From an uncultured Cellvibrio sp. (lineage in GTDB: Bacteria; Pseudomonadota; Gammaproteobacteria; Pseudomonadales; Cellvibrionaceae), in contig CAMPIG010000233.1 of NCBI GenBank assembly GCA_946886255.1, forward strand, positions 1-7,487: a stretch of DNA of 7,487 nt, written 5' to 3'. The first letter of the stretch is position 1, and each line of letters opens with the position of its first letter. This document shows, one piece after another, positions 6,396 to 7,487 of the stretch. The position numbers and the translations under genes were made by a program. The notes beneath the pieces were generated by a model, which made no database searches, was not told where the DNA came from, and saw nothing but the letters and a program-made list of their open reading frames with translations.

Positions 6396-7430
6396 ATGGA
6401 TATTACCGAACTCCTCGCCTTCAGCGCCAAACAGGGCGCATCCGACTTACACCTTTCCGCAGGCCTGCCACCGATGATCCGCGTCGATGGCGACGTGCGC
6501 CGCATCAATCTGCCGCCGATGGAGCACAAGCAGGTGCACAGTTTGATCTACGAGATCATGAATGACAAGCAACGTAAGGACTTCGAAGAATTCCTCGAAA
6601 CTGACTTCTCTTTTGAGGTTCCGGGCGTCGCCCGTTTCCGGGTTAATGCCTTTAATCAGAACCGCGGTGCCGGAGCCGTATTTCGGACGATTCCTTCCAA
6701 AGTACTCACCATGGAAGAGTTGGGCATGGGCAATGTATTTCGCGATATTTGTGCCGTGCCGCGTGGCCTGGTATTGGTAACCGGCCCCACCGGTTCCGGT
6801 AAATCCACTACCCTCGCCGCGATGATTGATTACATAAACGACAACAAATACGAACACGTCCTGACGATTGAAGACCCGATCGAATTTGTGCATGAAAGTA
6901 AGAAGTGCCTCGTCAACCAACGGGAAGTGCACCGCGACACCCACGGCTTCGCCGAAGCACTGCGCTCAGCATTGCGGGAAGACCCGGACATTATCCTAGT
7001 GGGTGAGATGCGTGACCTGGAAACCATTCGCCTCGCCTTGACCGCCGCCGAAACCGGCCACCTGGTGTTCGGTACCCTGCACACCACCTCCGCCGCAAAA
7101 ACCATTGACCGTATCGTGGACGTATTCCCGGCCAACGAAAAAGCCATGGTGCGCTCAATGCTCTCAGAGTCATTGCAAGCGGTTATTTCGCAAACATTGA
7201 TGAAGAAAAACGGCGGCGGCCGGGTAGCCGCTCACGAAATTATGCGCGGCACCCCGGCAATTCGTAACCTGATTCGCGAAGATAAGGTGGCCCAAATGTA
7301 TTCCGCCATTCAAACCGGTGCATCCTTGGGCATGCAGACCATGGACCAGTGTCTGGCAGATCTGGTGGCACGACGCGTCATCAGCCGCGAAGCGGCCAAA
7401 AGCAAGGCCAAAATGCCGGAGAATTTTTAA
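6396..7430 (+). CDS. pilT: Type IV pilus retraction ATPase PilT
   Basis: PilT is the hexameric cytoplasmic ATPase that depolymerises type IV pili and so powers twitching motility and DNA uptake. The 344 residues match the family. An N-terminal PAS-like part with ASDLHLSAGLPP (residues 15-26) is followed by the RecA-like domain: Walker A GPTGSGKST (130-138, K136), Asp box TIEDPIEF (157-164), Walker B DIILVGEMRD (198-207, E204), His box GHLVFGTLHT (221-230). The retraction-specific AIRNLIRE motif (288-295) is intact and separates PilT from assembly ATPase PilB. The ATG at 6396 is preceded by TAAGG about 11 bases upstream, a rather long spacing. It diverges from yggS; in Pseudomonas the paralogue pilU follows pilT, and it may begin just past this window's right edge, which is inference. 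Confidence 0.97.
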   Translation: MDITELLAFSAKQGASDLHLSAGLPPMIRVDGDVRRINLPPMEHKQVHSLIYEIMNDKQRKDFEEFLETDFSFEVPGVARFRVNAFNQNRGAGAVFRTIPSKVLTMEELGMGNVFRDICAVPRGLVLVTGPTGSGKSTTLAAMIDYINDNKYEHVLTIEDPIEFVHESKKCLVNQREVHRDTHGFAEALRSALREDPDIILVGEMRDLETIRLALTAAETGHLVFGTLHTTSAAKTIDRIVDVFPANEKAMVRSMLSESLQAVISQTLMKKNGGGRVAAHEIMRGTPAIRNLIREDKVAQMYSAIQTGASLGMQTMDQCLADLVARRVISREAAKSKAKMPENF

Positions 7431-7487
7431 TTTATTTATCGGCGTCATCCAGCGAAGCAGAGAGAAGGATTTTCATTTAAAAATATT
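7431..7487 (+). other. Downstream flank of pilT, no complete gene
   Basis: This 57-base A+T-rich tail has no hairpin with a T-run. GAAGGA at 7464-7469 resembles a ribosome site, but no ATG or GTG follows within the window. Any next gene starts beyond the edge. Confidence 0.5.

Noticed and set aside
6447..6944. 165-codon open frame on the minus strand
   Set aside because: Antisense to the N-terminal and Walker A part of pilT; no independent support.
7464..7487. Start of pilU at the right edge
   Set aside because: A ribosome-site-like GAAGGA is present, but no ATG or GTG follows before the window ends.

Overview
The window reads as ordinary chromosome of a gammaproteobacterium. The gene order yggS-proC-yggT-yggU with pilT divergent from it, and metX-metW downstream, resembles the pilT/proC/metX region of Pseudomonas. 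The intermediate GC content (low 50s % by eye) and a dynamin-like gene in the middle suggest a Cellvibrio/Saccharophagus-type relative. That lineage assignment is inference from gene order and protein character, not from a search.

Layout: seven genes lie on the minus strand and one on the plus strand. Reading leftward from 6293, yggS (PLP-binding homeostasis protein), proC (pyrroline-5-carboxylate reductase), yggT (two-repeat membrane protein) and yggU (DUF167) are tightly spaced and look like one operon. A weak intrinsic terminator sits across the yggU stop. A 223-base spacer with a possible promoter, an inverted repeat and a tandem 9-base repeat precedes a 671-residue dynamin-family GTPase. 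After a 124-base structured leader come metX and metW, whose translation is probably coupled; metW runs off the left edge. On the plus strand from 6396, pilT encodes the type IV pilus retraction ATPase. Its last 57 downstream bases contain no complete gene.

Functionally the window joins proline synthesis with PLP balance, the acyl-homoserine route to methionine, twitching motility, and one membrane-remodelling GTPase candidate. No mobile element, CRISPR array, tRNA or rRNA was seen. The two spots most worth a second look are the metX leader, which has mutually exclusive hairpins, and the solitary dynamin-like gene placed between housekeeping genes. I found no convincing evidence of a wholly new system.
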